A stretch of 64,000 nucleotides of DNA, taken from NCBI GenBank assembly GCA_033026295.1, contig CM065181.1, positions 9,023,001 to 9,087,000 of the forward strand. Reading direction: 5' to 3'. The position numbers and the translations under genes were made by a program. The DNA is from Channa striata (lineage: Eukaryota > Chordata > Actinopteri > Anabantiformes > Channidae). This document shows positions 35,601 to 46,900 of the stretch, one piece after another. The notes below the pieces were generated by a model. The model saw only the letters and a program-made list of their open reading frames with translations, searched no databases and was not told the origin of the DNA. Every line of letters starts with the position of its first letter. The first letter of the stretch is position 1.

Positions 35601-37330
35601 CCCCTAATATATAGATATTTCAGCTATTACTCCGTCTTATCTTTGTTTAGCCTTTTTGGTCTCCAAAAACAAAAAGCCAGTTCAGCCAGTAATCCCTTCA
35701 TTTGCTTTGTTTCACTTGGAAGCGATCATTTATCCCTGTGTGGTATTATCGCCTCTCCTCCTCAGAAGTCCATCTGTGCACCACTTGAGTTTACTGCCAC
35801 TGCATTAGCGTCTTTGTATGGGTCAGCCCAGTGTGTTTCTATTATGTAGTGCATCTGGGTGCCTGTTAGTCACTTCCTATGTGTACTCTGCATGCCCCGT
35901 TTAGGGTCATTCTATCACACAAACTCAACATAGGAAATCTGACAGGATACGGATAAATTCTTTCTCGCACTTTCATGTGAGTAAGATGGTGTTAGGCAAA
36001 TAAACAAAAAAGTCATCTGACACTGCCTCTCTTTTTCTCATGTAGGATCTTGGTTTTGCCCAAAACACTGCTACCAATACTAAGACTCCGATCCCTCTTG
36101 GTTCCCTTGCCCATCAGATCTACAGAGTCATGTGCTCCCGTGGCTATGCTAACAAGGACTTCTCATCCGTCTTCCAATTCCTCCGTGAGGAGGAAGGACA
36201 GTGAATGGAGGGGAAGCACAGTTTATTGTGATGCTACCGTACACTCACACACACACACACACACGAAAAGTGCACACCCCAGTGCCCCAATCCCATTATA
36301 CTCAGGAGAGACTAAGGCCTTGCCCTGTTGCACAAATCTTTGGTCCAGGTAACATACTGTATGTTGATACATACACCCTCATGCATTCAGTGAATCATAT
36401 TTTAAATTCATGTCTCTCTCTGCATTGGGTGGGGTGTTAAAACTGACCTTAGATCAGTATCTAGAAACAAAGTAAACTCTTTCCAGTCTCAGCTAAGAGT
36501 GGGAAATGAGTTAGATGAAACGCTGCAGGTTTACAGGTAACAATGCAAATAATATGTTTTTAAGGTAACTGAAAATAATGTTTGATGGGTTTTTGTCTTT
36601 TTTTGTCGGCTGTATGACCTTTAAGCTTTTGAATAGCGATGGAAATTTCATTGAAGGTGCACTATAAGAAAATGCGGAGTACAATCATAGTAAATGGCAT
36701 GCAAAGTGACCAAAACTGGCCATACAGTTAACTCAGAGTTTACATAGTTGTCAATTTTTGGCATGGTTCATTTCATTTAGTCACTTAGGTGTCAACTGAG
36801 AATAGCTGACAGCGTGCAACTTTTTTGACATTCTGAAAAACACTTGAGTTATATTAGTGTAATTTCTTTGGTCCTATGTTTTATTCAGTATTCACCGGAA
36901 AAAACAGTTCTTCTGTACGACACTGTGAGATAAATATCTGGTTGTTTTTGCACTGTATGCTTAGCTCTGAAGTGGGCCGAGCCACATTGTTACAGATTCT
37001 CCTACCTCTGATCTCTCTTGTGGTCCACAGCTCCTTACTGAGCCACTGTAGTAGTATCCTGTGACCAATAGAGTTTCAACTTTATGCTCTTTGCTACCAA
37101 ATGTTCTCATTATTTAGCACTTTCTCTTGCCTGTTTTTTACTCTAAGGTCTTTAAGGTCTATCCTCTCCCTCAGTTGGTGTGGAAAAATTTTCTCTGCTC
37201 TGTGCAAATGTTCATAATGTATATTCAGCATTGTTCTAGTCTTGAGAAGTATTCCAGAGTTTTTTTTTTAGTAAACGTCAGATCCTCATACTGCCATACT
37301 GTAGCTTAAAATAAAAGGAATTCTGTGTAT
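16238..37330 (+). CDS. hibadh: hibadh: 3-hydroxyisobutyrate dehydrogenase, mitochondrial (8 coding exons plus 3' UTR)
   Basis: NAD-dependent oxidation of 3-hydroxyisobutyrate to methylmalonate semialdehyde in mitochondrial valine catabolism. Coding exons: 16238-16307, 17976-18136, 18323-18432, 18571-18692, 30166-30299, 30860-30936, 35275-35431, 36046-36204. Together they total 990 nt, giving 329 residues (human 336). An Arg-rich N-terminus without acidic residues until position 20 looks like a mitochondrial targeting peptide. The Rossmann NAD motif GFIGLGNMG is at 36-44, the substrate loop DAPVSGG at 149-155, and the catalytic Lys, within GQAAKICNN, at 202. All introns are GT-AG with matching phases. 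One loop departs from the family: GAASMAKLT replaces the usual GAARSGNLT. The 3' UTR runs to an AATAAA at 37310. Teleosts may carry a and b paralogues; which this is was not determined. Confidence 0.98.
17976..18136 (+). CDS. hibadh: hibadh coding exon 2 (NAD-binding motif)
   Basis: Residues 24-77. ASKTPVGFIGLGNMGSPMAK carries the GLGNMG dinucleotide-binding loop. YPVIATDVFPESCKELQELG follows. Acceptor CCATCAG, donor GTAACA. Confidence 0.98.
18323..18432 (+). CDS. hibadh: hibadh coding exon 3
   Basis: Residues 78-113 plus two bases of Lys114. AEVAEKSDRIITMLPSSPNV matches human ADVAEKADRIITMLPTSINA. Acceptor TTCAG, donor GTAAGC. Confidence 0.98.
18571..18692 (+). CDS. hibadh: hibadh coding exon 4 (substrate loop)
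   Basis: Residues 114-154 plus one base of Gly155. LLIDSSTIDPTVAKEMAVTA and MGAVFMDAPVSGG include the DAPVSGG substrate-binding signature. Acceptor CTTCAG, donor GTAATG. An 11.5 kb intron follows. Confidence 0.98.
20286..20299 (+). promoter_or_regulatory. CTCF-like motif
   Basis: CCAGGAGATGGCAC fits the CTCF core consensus except at position 5. It lies in hibadh intron 4. Confidence 0.35.
23412..23442. repeat. ATT trinucleotide repeat
   Basis: (ATT)n with ATC variants in hibadh intron 4. Confidence 0.9.
24257..24286. repeat. GAT trinucleotide repeat
   Basis: About ten GAT units with one AAT variant, in hibadh intron 4. Confidence 0.9.
26276..26312. repeat. Fragment of a dispersed fish repeat (GTGGTCATAATGTTATGCC type)
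   Basis: TTAGGTGGTCATAATGTTAT followed by GCCTAATAGGTGTGTA is the end sequence of a dispersed repeat seen in many fish genomes. Only the terminal piece is recognisable. The family class is not assigned. Confidence 0.55.
26436..26476. repeat. CA microsatellite
   Basis: The longest CA run seen in the window, with two late interruptions. It ends just before the palindrome and CTCF-like site at 26495-26509. Confidence 0.9.
26496..26509 (+). promoter_or_regulatory. CTCF-like motif overlapping a palindrome
   Basis: CCCCTAGGGGGCGT shares the TAGGGGGCGT core with the site at 12757 and overlaps the 12-nt perfect palindrome CCCCCTAGGGGG (26495-26506). It lies right after a CA microsatellite. Confidence 0.35.
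28159..29345 (-). mobile_element. Decayed Tc1/mariner-type transposon in hibadh intron 4
   Basis: The left end is CAGTGGGGCTTAAATATGCA after a TA. The interior matches, piece by piece, a Tc1-like family very common in fish. Recognisable stretches are gcaacaataacttcaattaa, cagtcctgcacatcagcttg, gttaccctgggatttcttg, tcctccatttatacataatc and tttctaaggtattcagaaat. In that family the transposase reads on the opposite strand to this text. The copy is about 1.2 kb, shorter than the usual full length, with internal gaps and no intact transposase frame, so it is an inactive relic. The right end, near a palindrome at 29312-29327, is less certain. Confidence 0.8.
29650..29690. repeat. TG then GA compound microsatellite
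   Basis: (TG)n of about 27 nt followed directly by GAGAGAGAGAC in hibadh intron 4. Confidence 0.9.
30166..30299 (+). CDS. hibadh: hibadh coding exon 5
   Basis: Residues 155-199. LTFMVGGVEEEFNAAQELLT and VVYCGQVGTGQ match the human protein. The loop just before (S160, M161, A162, K163) differs from human RSGN, losing the conserved Gly. Acceptor TTAAG, donor GTAAAG. Confidence 0.97.
30860..30936 (+). CDS. hibadh: hibadh coding exon 6 (catalytic Lys)
   Basis: Residues 200-224 plus two bases of Arg225. AAKICNNMLLAIGMIGTAET includes the catalytic Lys202 and the conserved Asn pair that follows it. Acceptor TTCTAG, donor GTACTG. Confidence 0.98.
30937..35274 (+). other. hibadh intron 6 (4.3 kb)
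   Basis: No exon is missing: ...LGIR|LGLDPK... is continuous. It contains a 16-nt A run (34109-34124) and a CpG-containing complex block around 33700-33810. No mobile element was recognised. Confidence 0.65.
35275..35431 (+). CDS. hibadh: hibadh coding exon 7
   Basis: Completes Arg225 and encodes 226-277. LGLDPKLLAKILNMSSGRCW and NPVPGVMEGVPSANNYQGGF are almost identical to human. Acceptor CCCAG, donor GTACAA. Confidence 0.98.
36046..36204 (+). CDS. hibadh: hibadh coding exon 8 (stop codon)
   Basis: Residues 278-329, ending in TGA at 36202-36204. PIPLGSLAHQIYRVMCSRGY and DFSSVFQFLREEEGQ match the human C-terminus (REEETF). Acceptor TGTAG. Confidence 0.98.
   Translation, partial: DLGFAQNTATNTKTPIPLGSLAHQIYRVMCSRGYANKDFSSVFQFLREEEGQ
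36205..37330 (+). other. hibadh: hibadh 3' UTR
   Basis: About 1.1 kb without coding potential between the stop codon and the first good polyadenylation site. It includes a CA microsatellite at 36241-36264. Confidence 0.7.
36241..36264. repeat. CA microsatellite in hibadh 3' UTR
   Basis: CA run of about 20 nt starting 37 nt after the hibadh stop codon. Confidence 0.9.
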
Positions 37331-37355
37331 TTTGCCTTTGTGTCTGTGTTTGTAA
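37310..37355 (+). terminator. hibadh: hibadh polyadenylation signal
   Basis: AATAAA at 37310-37315 is followed within about 20 nt by a GT-rich downstream element (tgtgtattttgcctttgtgt). That is the standard cleavage and polyadenylation layout. Confidence 0.75.
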
Positions 37356-38949
37356 AAAAACACACAGTATGTAGTGTGTATCTTTGTCCAAACTGATGGT
37401 TGTGACAGCATTCATTTTAAAATGAGCTCAGATAATGAAACACCTATGCACCAATTTTAGGCTGTTCACTAACTACAGAAAGACTATTTCATGGTGGAGT
37501 CTAAGACACAATGGTGGTTTGAGTTAAATGGTAGCAACAGCATGCTAACATGCTTGAAATGACAGTGTCAGCATACTGGCACTTGGCAAGTATTGACTAC
37601 GTTATGCTACGTTTTGTTTGTTGCTGTTAAGCACTGGATATACCAAACTGTTGCAGGGCCTTAGAGCAGTGTCATTTGTCTTAATGGTTTGTTCAGAGTG
37701 CTGGAAAAATGTTATGTTCAGCATGACAGGCACATACCAAATTTCAAGACTTATCAAGTTCCAACCACCTTGTTGTTAATATATTTCTCTAAGGTCAGCT
37801 TCAAGATGGCAACAGATGAAATGTCAGGGTCACCAAAGTCATTAAGCATCCTCTAGGGACAAGGAAAATCTGCCCAAACGGTCTTGGTCTTAATGGTTTG
37901 ATTTGTCAAACAGTAACGGCGTGACCACCATTTTTAGCCACTCTAATAATAGCAGCCTATTTTACAAATATGTGATGTTTTTTTTACTTTTAAGGTAAGA
38001 CAAGCAAACCACATTAACTGCACTCAGTACCTATAGCCTATACTGTGGGAGAGGAAAGATTTGTTAAATGATCTGTTTGTGTACGTAACTTCCATTTACT
38101 CAGATGGATCCCTCCATGGTTGCTCTTCCTGACATTTCTCCCCTTTTATTTTTGTTTGTTACAATTTTCCTTATTCAAGCCAACAGCATAGGTATAGATG
38201 GTGCCATTTGGGAAAATACCAGAACGATCTGTGTAGCATGATTTTCCAACTTAATCTTCAGTAGCTTCTCTTGTATAGACAGACCATTGTCTTCACGTAC
38301 CATGTTCCAGAGGCTGTTATACCGGCCTTATGCAACTTGGAGTTTGCAAACCAGGCTGTGAGCCCAGCATCCTGCTCTTCATTGGGTTGTTGTTCCATTG
38401 TTTCCCCAAAGCTCTTCAGCACGCACGCATAACTTTTACGTCAGTTGGTGAGAAATAGCTGCACTAATCTCAGAATGATGCCCTTATTTCCATCATTACA
38501 ATGAAATGGGAAGAAAAAAACAAATGTGGTTTTGCTTTATTTTACTTTTTTTTAAAGACTGGTGTTTCTTTGCTACATTTTATAGAGCTGTCGTCTAAGT
38601 GGCAGCCGCAGTTGTAGCAGACTGTGGCAAGCCACTGGTGGCAGGAGTTGTGTCGTGGGTTTGTGACTCACTCTGTTTTTGTTCTTTGGGAAGTTGTGCA
38701 CTTGCCTCGACTGTGTTCTTTGAAAATTATTGTCTTTTGATTGTATAAGAAGGGAAGAAAATGCTGGTTTAAAAGTTGCAGAAATCCTATTCAAATGCTA
38801 TTATTTCGTATGTGGTATTAGCTTTTTATAAAGATTTGACAACTTCTGGCCTCACACTACCTGATCTTCCTGAGGTCTCCCTAAAGAAGAGCTACGCCTT
38901 TAGCCTGGCCTGCTGAATTAAGCATCGAAGCTGATTCATATTTGGGTGT

Positions 38950-39900
38950 TTTAATTTGCCTGTGTTTTATAGGAGGCTGCTGAGCCGGCGGTTTCCCTAT
39001 TAAAGGACACATGAAAGCAGGCTGTAAAGGAGCCGTGGTGAGACCGGCCTGCGCTGACGTCTAAAGGGGATACAAGCGACCGAGGGACCGACAGAGTCCT
39101 GAGCCAGCCGGTCTGAGCAGAAGGGCCTCACCCTCTCAGCCAGGCAGCCAGTGACACCAGACGCACCACATTGACTGTGTCCACACCAGTCTGATGTGTC
39201 AGCAAAAGTTCACAGCTTCATGATACTGAGCTAAAATTAAATGCAAAAGTTATATACAGATGATCAAGTGTTATACCTTCGCCATTTTTTGCTGTTGTGC
39301 AGTCATTCTTTAAAGTTAATTGCCCACCTGGTGGGACCCCTCTCCCTGCCATTTAGAGAAGTTGTAAGAGGGGCTGCTGTGATAAATACCTGAGCCAACA
39401 GCGTTCATTATTTCCCCATTATAACTGCCGGTGGATCCTTTTGGCTGTTTAACGACTCACTCTTAAGAAAGTAAGAGCAGTGGGGTCACAGTGAATGGAG
39501 GGGGGTGACGCTCCTCTAAGCACCCTGTGATTCATATCAAAGGCACGTAAAGTGTCATGTGGCATGTGGCTAAATTAGTGGCTGGAATGTAGCAGGTATA
39601 ATAGCTTGCTCGGCAGTGCGTAACAACCCGCTGCCTCGCTGTGTAGCGATGGGGCCTTGATATCTCTTACATGAAGCCGCCAATGATAGTGAGGCTATTT
39701 AGTTCTAGCCCATATTCACACCCACAGTGTCTGCACAACACCCACACAAGTCTTCTTCCTGTTTTGCAGACAACATTCCCCCTGCCTGAGTCATTGACTC
39801 TGCTTAGGTTCATTAGTGAAGATAATTCTATTGCAGACAGTGGGTCAACAGCGAGACACATAACAGCAGCTAATTATAACTATGAAGTCCTCATTTGAAT
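38950..39900. promoter_or_regulatory. Candidate non-coding regulatory block
   Basis: High-complexity, repeat-free sequence with several CpGs and homeodomain/MEIS-like words (for example TTAATTG, TAATTATAAC). It contrasts with the simple AT-rich sequence around it. Function is inferred only from texture and from position in the Hox-flanking landscape. Confidence 0.25.
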
Positions 39901-41189
39901 ATCCATGGGGTGTAGTGAGTTGTTGTGACGCATGGACCCTGTACATGCATCTTGACAATGAAAATAATCATGTCAGGGACAATGGACCCCATAAAATATA
40001 CCCACCTTGTCTGGTATCTAGTTTACACTCTCCTTCCTTTATTCCTGCCTATGCAACCTCTTGTCTCTTTTGTCACTTGCTCCAAGCCAGACACATGAAA
40101 TTGAATACGGTATAAATAGTTTAATCAATTTGTGCTCTGATCTCTAAGATGCTAACTCTCCCGTATTTTCCGACATAGGGATTGATTCATACTTTTCTGT
40201 CCTGCTCTAACTTTGTTTTTCTAGTCTTACCTCTTCTACAATACACTTGGTTGCCACATTACCCCCACACACACTCTGTCACCTATGAGTAATGACTACA
40301 TGCACTCTCTATTTATCACAAACTACTGCACATGCTCAGTAGCTCTTCATTTTATTAATTACTCTCATTGGAAGAGTGATCATCAGCCTCGTCAGAATGT
40401 ATCACCGCCTGGTCCCCACAGAGACACAAGCCTGCTAAATAATCAGTGCTGGGACCAGGGTTCTGGCCTCACTGTTTCTGTTGGACCCACCAGGGTGGGC
40501 CTTAAATACACAGGGGGTGCAGCTCCCACTGAGCCACATTCATCTCTGACACCAGCTGGGAAGAAGGCCTGAAGCAGAGTCTGCTGGTGCTGCTTCAAAC
40601 CTGTAATAGGTGAGGGTGGGCAAGAGCAAAGTAGAGCTAGTCTGATCCCTGGCCGACAGTCAGAAGGGAATAAGACACACTAACATAAAACAAACACTGG
40701 AAGGTGTATGATGAGCAGTGGATTCATCTGTTATGATGTAATAATGGTTTCAAATAAAAAATGAGGTTTGAGTACCAGACTCATGTATAACGTTAATAGG
40801 GATTTCTAAGGGAGACAAGAGTTCACACCAAGTTTCCTCTGTGTCGTTTATTCAACTTTTGGAACTGCTTCAGGTTTCTGCCAGGTGACGACAATGGCAC
40901 TGAAGATCAGGTGTATGGTAAGTCAATGTATCACCGGATCAACAGAATAGTGATGCATCAATCAAACTTTTTTACTGATACTAATTCCTACACTTGAACT
41001 GTGAGAATTTGTGGATACGAATCAGATAATGATCTCATTAGCCCTCAGCTCATTCGCGTTATTTTATCTCCAGTTACATAAACCCAGTTAACACTGTGGC
41101 ACTAACCACTGAGTGCTTGTCACTAATGTTGGAAGTCACATGAAGACACACAAGTGATGTATAATAATGGTGCATCTCTACTAAATATA

Positions 41190-41550
41190 CAGTGGAGTTC
41201 AAAGAGAGTTGGAATGTTCTTAGAAGCATTTAAGTATGCAGATGGACATTTGTGTTTAAAGCTTCTTAGCAGTTTTTATACGTTACCATGTTTTGTATAA
41301 GAAGGAGGAAAACAAGTTCCATGATTGATGCTCACCTATTTTCTCAACTGGTATAGCAACTGGTGTAAAACAACTTCTATGCCTCAAAAAAGATTTTAAT
41401 GTTGTGAGGTACTGTCTAAGATGCCTGTGGCTAAACTCATTGAAGAACAGAATTAGCAGCAGTTAGGCTCATCCTTCTAACCATTTTTAACCAAATTATT
41501 TCTGATTTACTACATTTTGGAGCATTCTAACTTATTATCATTTAATAATA
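41190..41550. mobile_element. Possible MITE-like element
   Basis: Starts CAGTGGAGTTCAAAGAGAGT after a TA. A segment near the left end (AGTTGGAATGTTC) is an imperfect inverted match, 11 of 13, to one near the right end (GAGCATTCTAACT). It resembles the start of Tc1-type non-autonomous elements. No coding sequence was seen. Confidence 0.35.
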
Positions 41551-44500
41551 GCAAGTACCTGAAGGGCTGGGCAGAGCATGTAGCAGAGCACAGTGTAGCA
41601 GAGCAGTAAAGGCAAGGCTGGGTGGAGCAGAATCTCATGTCGACACTACCTTAACCTATATAGTGCAGCTTTAAGTAACGGTATTAACAACAACCGGTAA
41701 AACTACCCATGAGTCTGAAACACTTAATTTAATCCATCAATACTCAGAGTGCAGAATACTTTTACTTTGGTACATTCCACCACAGCTGGAGATAGTAGAT
41801 TTTATCAAACATGGCTCAAATGGAGTTTTAGATTTTTAGATGCACATTTAGTGCATATTTACAGTGATAAAATATCATGCAATTGTTGACAGAACATTAC
41901 AGAGTACCTCTAGACTTATTATCAAAGTACATAGGTTAAAGACAGTGTAAAGTCCAAAGAAAACTCTAATATGAATATAATCCAATATAAAAATGAAACA
42001 TTTTGCTCCAGGGGTAGCAAAGCACTTTGATGGCACTGACTAAACCAGTCCACCCCAGAAATGTGAAGACATTGGTGCATAAAAAACAAAAAAACACTTC
42101 TACAAATACTTGTTTTAACATAACCATGTTTTAAAACACAATTTGCGTCAGTCCAAAATGCTGTGCAGTAGTTGCCAGAGCACATAGCAGTTCTGTGCTG
42201 GCCTCATCTTGCTCTGTTTAAAGCTCTCTTCATGGCCAATTGACCTGATACCTCATGCTTGTCTCTTGCTAATTGAACAGAAAGGAAACAAGAAAGAGGG
42301 AGTGTGTTTGAGAGAGGAGGAGAAAATAAAGACTGAGGAGCAAGGAGTGATGTGATAGAGGACAAGTGAGAGGAGACAAGCGAGGGCTGGTGTAGCATAC
42401 AAGGCCTCATTGATTAGCTGGTGAGTGGTGCAATGTTTCTCTCCTGACGCTTACACACATTAAAGCTACATAAACACCTATAATTGGTTCATTTAGAGCA
42501 GGGTGGAGGGAAACAGCACACACACACACACACGCAGAGCTACACAGCCATCATTGTCTATTTGTGTGTGAGAGGATTATATAGAGAGAAGAGGAGTAGA
42601 ATTAAATGCATCGCCAAGGTTGCAGAGTGGTTGGTGTGGGTGAAAAGATTCCTGTGAATGTGTGTGTCTCACATGTCCCAGTGCTGTACTAAGCAGGAAT
42701 GATAAAACCATCCTCAGAGACTTGGGATGACAATAACACTCACTTCAGGGACAGAAGGAAATGGGAGGGATGTTGCTGACTGTGACAAATTAGCTCTCAA
42801 AAATTTAGGCATCCTATTGGCTGTGGGAGTCAGGAGGGACAGATACATTTGGCTAGCTGAGTTGATGGATAGTTATTATGCCATTCTAATAAAAGAAGAT
42901 GCAACTTTGGAGCTTTTCAGTTCAATGATGGTTGTGGAGAACTGTTCAGCGCTGTCATGTGGGATTCTGCAAAGTGTGTGTTTTGCTCATCTATACTGAT
43001 GCAGTTTTGTCCAGACTGCAACATTAAGCACAATTGTAGAAAAGCAGAAAGATACTATAAGAAATTAGACAACTGTAGGAGCGGTTTGTCCTGCAGCACG
43101 GACATCAGTGAACCCAGCTCTGTTCTTGGATGACAGCGTGTGTGTGTGTGTGTGAGTGAGGGGCAATGTTCAGGGTGTTCCCTGCATCCCACAGCACCAC
43201 ATCCATCAGGTCATAAGACCCACTGACAGGGCATAACTTGCCCCCCCCTTGCTGTCCCACCCTGAGGCCTGTGTCAGTGGCTGAATGAAGCGCTCCCTGG
43301 ATGTGGAATGATGGGATTCCTCAGTCTTGGCTGTCATCTTTAATCCAACACTCTCACCCACACAGCTGAATTCTCATCTCCCTCACTTTTGTGCTTTGCA
43401 ACACACACACACAAACTTTATTCTCTTGGTCCCTTTCTGTCCAAAAAACACTCTGGGCCACAAATAAATTTGCATTCGCTGCCAAATCGGATGCTGTATC
43501 AACAATGCTGAATCTACATATTGTTGCCATGTCCAGGTGCTAAGTCACCATTATGTCTCCTTCCAATACACACACAAACACAGACAGGTCATAGTGGTCC
43601 CAGAGCAATGGACTGTGCTAAGCAGGTAAATATAGCAAGGACAGGCTTTGTTAGAATAGAAAAAGCACTGTTACTCTCAGGGGTAACCATGACCAATTTC
43701 GACAGGTCTTTACCTCCCTCTCACTTGGAGGTTGAGTTTTTGGTACCATTGTCTCTGTGCCCCTTTCAAAAATTACTAATGTTCCAGGTCGATAAAAAAC
43801 ATTCGCAGGCATTTGTATGTCATGTCTGCCTAATGTAACTGCCTAGCAGATTACCGGCATACTGGCTTCAAATCAATATCCTAAATGGGTGAAAACTATG
43901 GCTGGTGTTTTATCTCAAGTCACCAGCATCTGCCCTGTACACACATACTCACACGTAATGCATTTTCACATGCATGTTCATCATTGTGTAGGGCAGATAA
44001 TTGGCAAATACAAAGGAAGAGTGAAAACGGAGACATGTGGAGCCCAGGCCGTGTAAATCTCTCTGGACTTGTTACTGCTAACACAGCTTACACACAAGGA
44101 ACCATTCGTTCTCTGTCCTCTAAAGCCCATTGATCCTTTCAACATCCAGGCAGCGTAAGGACCCCAGCTCCCCCCCACATCACCCCACACTCACTCTACA
44201 ACTGGAATCAATATTGATCATCATCTTTAAACTGCCCGTCTTTGACCGTGTGCTCCAGGAGGTCATACAACCTAAAGGTATTTGTGAAGTCTGATGAAAC
44301 AGTAAAGGCTGTAAAGACTAGGTTTTGGTCTTGTCATTTTTTAAGTTTGGCCCTGAAAGAGGAAATAGAAATAGCAGCACTAAATAAAACAGGGAGAAGA
44401 ATGTTAGGGAGACTCCTGGATACAAATAGAGAAGCAGATTCAGTCCTGAAGAGGAGCTTTAGTATCTGTAACAAGTGAATCACTGTTGAACATTTCTCTA

Positions 44501-46900
44501 AACAGTTCACTTCTGCCCCACAGGGAGATTTAGGCATCAGAATCGGGGTCCGAAGTCTTTTTTTGTCCTCAGTCCTGCACTCCCAGCCCACACCTCTGGA
44601 CTCCAGCCCGTCAATCATACCTCTCAGATAGCCCCATGATTGCAATCGACACTCAAATGATGGAAGTGAATAAAACCCATTACTGACAGTCAGCGTGAGT
44701 CATGGCCGACGTTAAAAGTTGCGTCTTGTCCAGAGCTATTCATTCCTCAGCCGTGCTTTATGATGGGGAAACCTGGTCGGGTTCCCATTGCTTTTTTGCA
44801 CCAGTCTCCATCAATCCACCACACCTACAGACACCCTCCCTCACCACCACCATCTCTTGTATTTAATGCGCCTCATGTTGTCAGGCATCTAACAGCTTAA
44901 ATCCTAGTGGCAGACTTTTTAGTTGTGGGGTTTGGGCAAGTGGTGTCACAGAAGTCTTGGTGTCTGGGGTTGCAAATGTGGTTGCTGCAATAAAACAAAT
45001 GAGCTACTTCTTATTTTTCATTAAGCACCCTCTTGTGGGACCAGTCATTTCCGGCAGTAGTAGAACCAATGGCTGGACAAAAGGGACCTTTGGACATGCT
45101 TGCTTAATTCCTCCACCCTTAAGCCACTGCACTGTCCATACTCTCCACCTGACCATACTAAGCACTGCCTAAACAAGTCTTTACCTAATGTAAACTAAAC
45201 CAGACCAGTGACTCACTCACTGTCTTAGACCTCCTCCTAACTGGTCCTTACCTCATAAACCCAGTGCAGAGAGTGAGCAGTGTTTACAGAAACACAGGAG
45301 CGGCTCAACTCTGATCTGCCCTGTGATAGAGGAGGGGAAGAGAGAGAGAGAGAGAGAATGGGAAAGAAAGACAAAGAGAAAGAGAGGAGAGGAGACGCCA
45401 AGGGTTACATGATTGCAGGACAAACTCATAAAAGTTCCATTAACCCACGAGGAGTTAAAGAGGCCCTGTTTTCATCCAGCAGACAGCAGTCACAAACAGA
45501 GCATCACCATAAACCCAATCCTCCTTCCCTACCTCCATCTTTCTCTTGATCTCAGCCCTCGCTTTCAGTGTCTTTGTTTTGTTCTGCTTTACTCCTCTTC
45601 CATTATTCTTCTAATTCCTGGTTTTGAATGCTTTGCTCATGATTCTGCACAAGCACATTTGCATATAATAATGTGATTATAAACAGGGATCTATAAAATA
45701 AGGATTTCCCATTATCTCTCCCATTATATGCGCTCACACTCTTGCTCCCTCTCTTTCCCTTCAACTTCACTGCTCGAGACAAGAATCCCTCCTTACGCTC
45801 TCTGTCCCGCTAATCTGGGTTCCTGGTCTGTGAGTCACAAGCTGAAGACGCCACAGGTCTGTCAGCGTCAGTCTGTCTCCCTTATTAAACCAGCTCACCA
45901 TTCATTCATGTCTCTTCACTGATTGCTTTCCAGCTGATCTAAATAGGCATCTTAACAGAAATGTGGTTACAGTCCATTTACAGTGTAAGCAATTTTGCTT
46001 GGTTTGTACAAACAATTTGTAATAAAATTTATGATTTTTCTGTTAATAGTGGTAATGTAACATGGTATTCCCACAGCCCGTTCTTTTTATGGTTGCAATA
46101 TGCTAACTAAACTCTTTTCTTTGACTGTCAGGAAAATCCCCATGTCTTTGCCAGAAACATGACTTCCTGTTTGCCAGAATAGACACAAGTAACACAGACT
46201 TGTCTGAAATAAAGAAGTTATCAATCAAGGTCTGACCTGAAAAATAACTGTGCTATGCAAGATTAATACCTGCAATCTGGTCATATGGTTAAATCAAAAC
46301 GCATACATCTTCTAACTTTTTATCTTTGTTGATGACGAGTACTAAGTGCTAAGCAATTAATAATAAGCATTAAAAAATTACAATTTGGTGAAGTTACACA
46401 GAGACCTGAGAATAAAATTACATTCTCTTCATTTTTACCCAGCAGCGCAATAAGTAAACCCAAAGTGAATTTGAACTTCTGAAGTCTCGTGTTACATTTA
46501 GGTCATCTGCATAATGCATTTGGACACAGACTGAGGGTTGGATTTTGGTCTCCATCTCTTACATTGGAATTGTGTGAAGAACAAATCTTGCCAGGCCAGT
46601 TAGGGCCATAGACACTATTACAGAGACTCAGTTTACATGTGACCAATCTTTAACTGAAGGTAGAAAAAACAAAGTGATCCTATTCCTCAGGGAAATCAGT
46701 GTGTCTAACATCAGTGGTCGGACAAATATGGAAATAACTGAAAATTACATGAAACATTTTCTAGTTGCTGTTCTCAAAGAGATGTAGGGGCTTATGTGTT
46801 TTTTATTGGAGTACATCACATTGTCAAGATTAACATTGATTTTAGGGAAGAAAACAGGACTATTATTTAAGCCATCACCTCTATATAAATTATTTTCAAA

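Larger units (their letters stand above)
37356..46900. other. hibadh-evx1 intergenic region, left part
   Basis: No gene can be supported: open frames are short, unspliced and without recognisable motifs. It holds a possible MITE (41190-41550), CA/TG microsatellites near 42519 and 43138, and a low-repeat block around 38950-39900. The remainder shows nothing specific. Confidence 0.6.
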
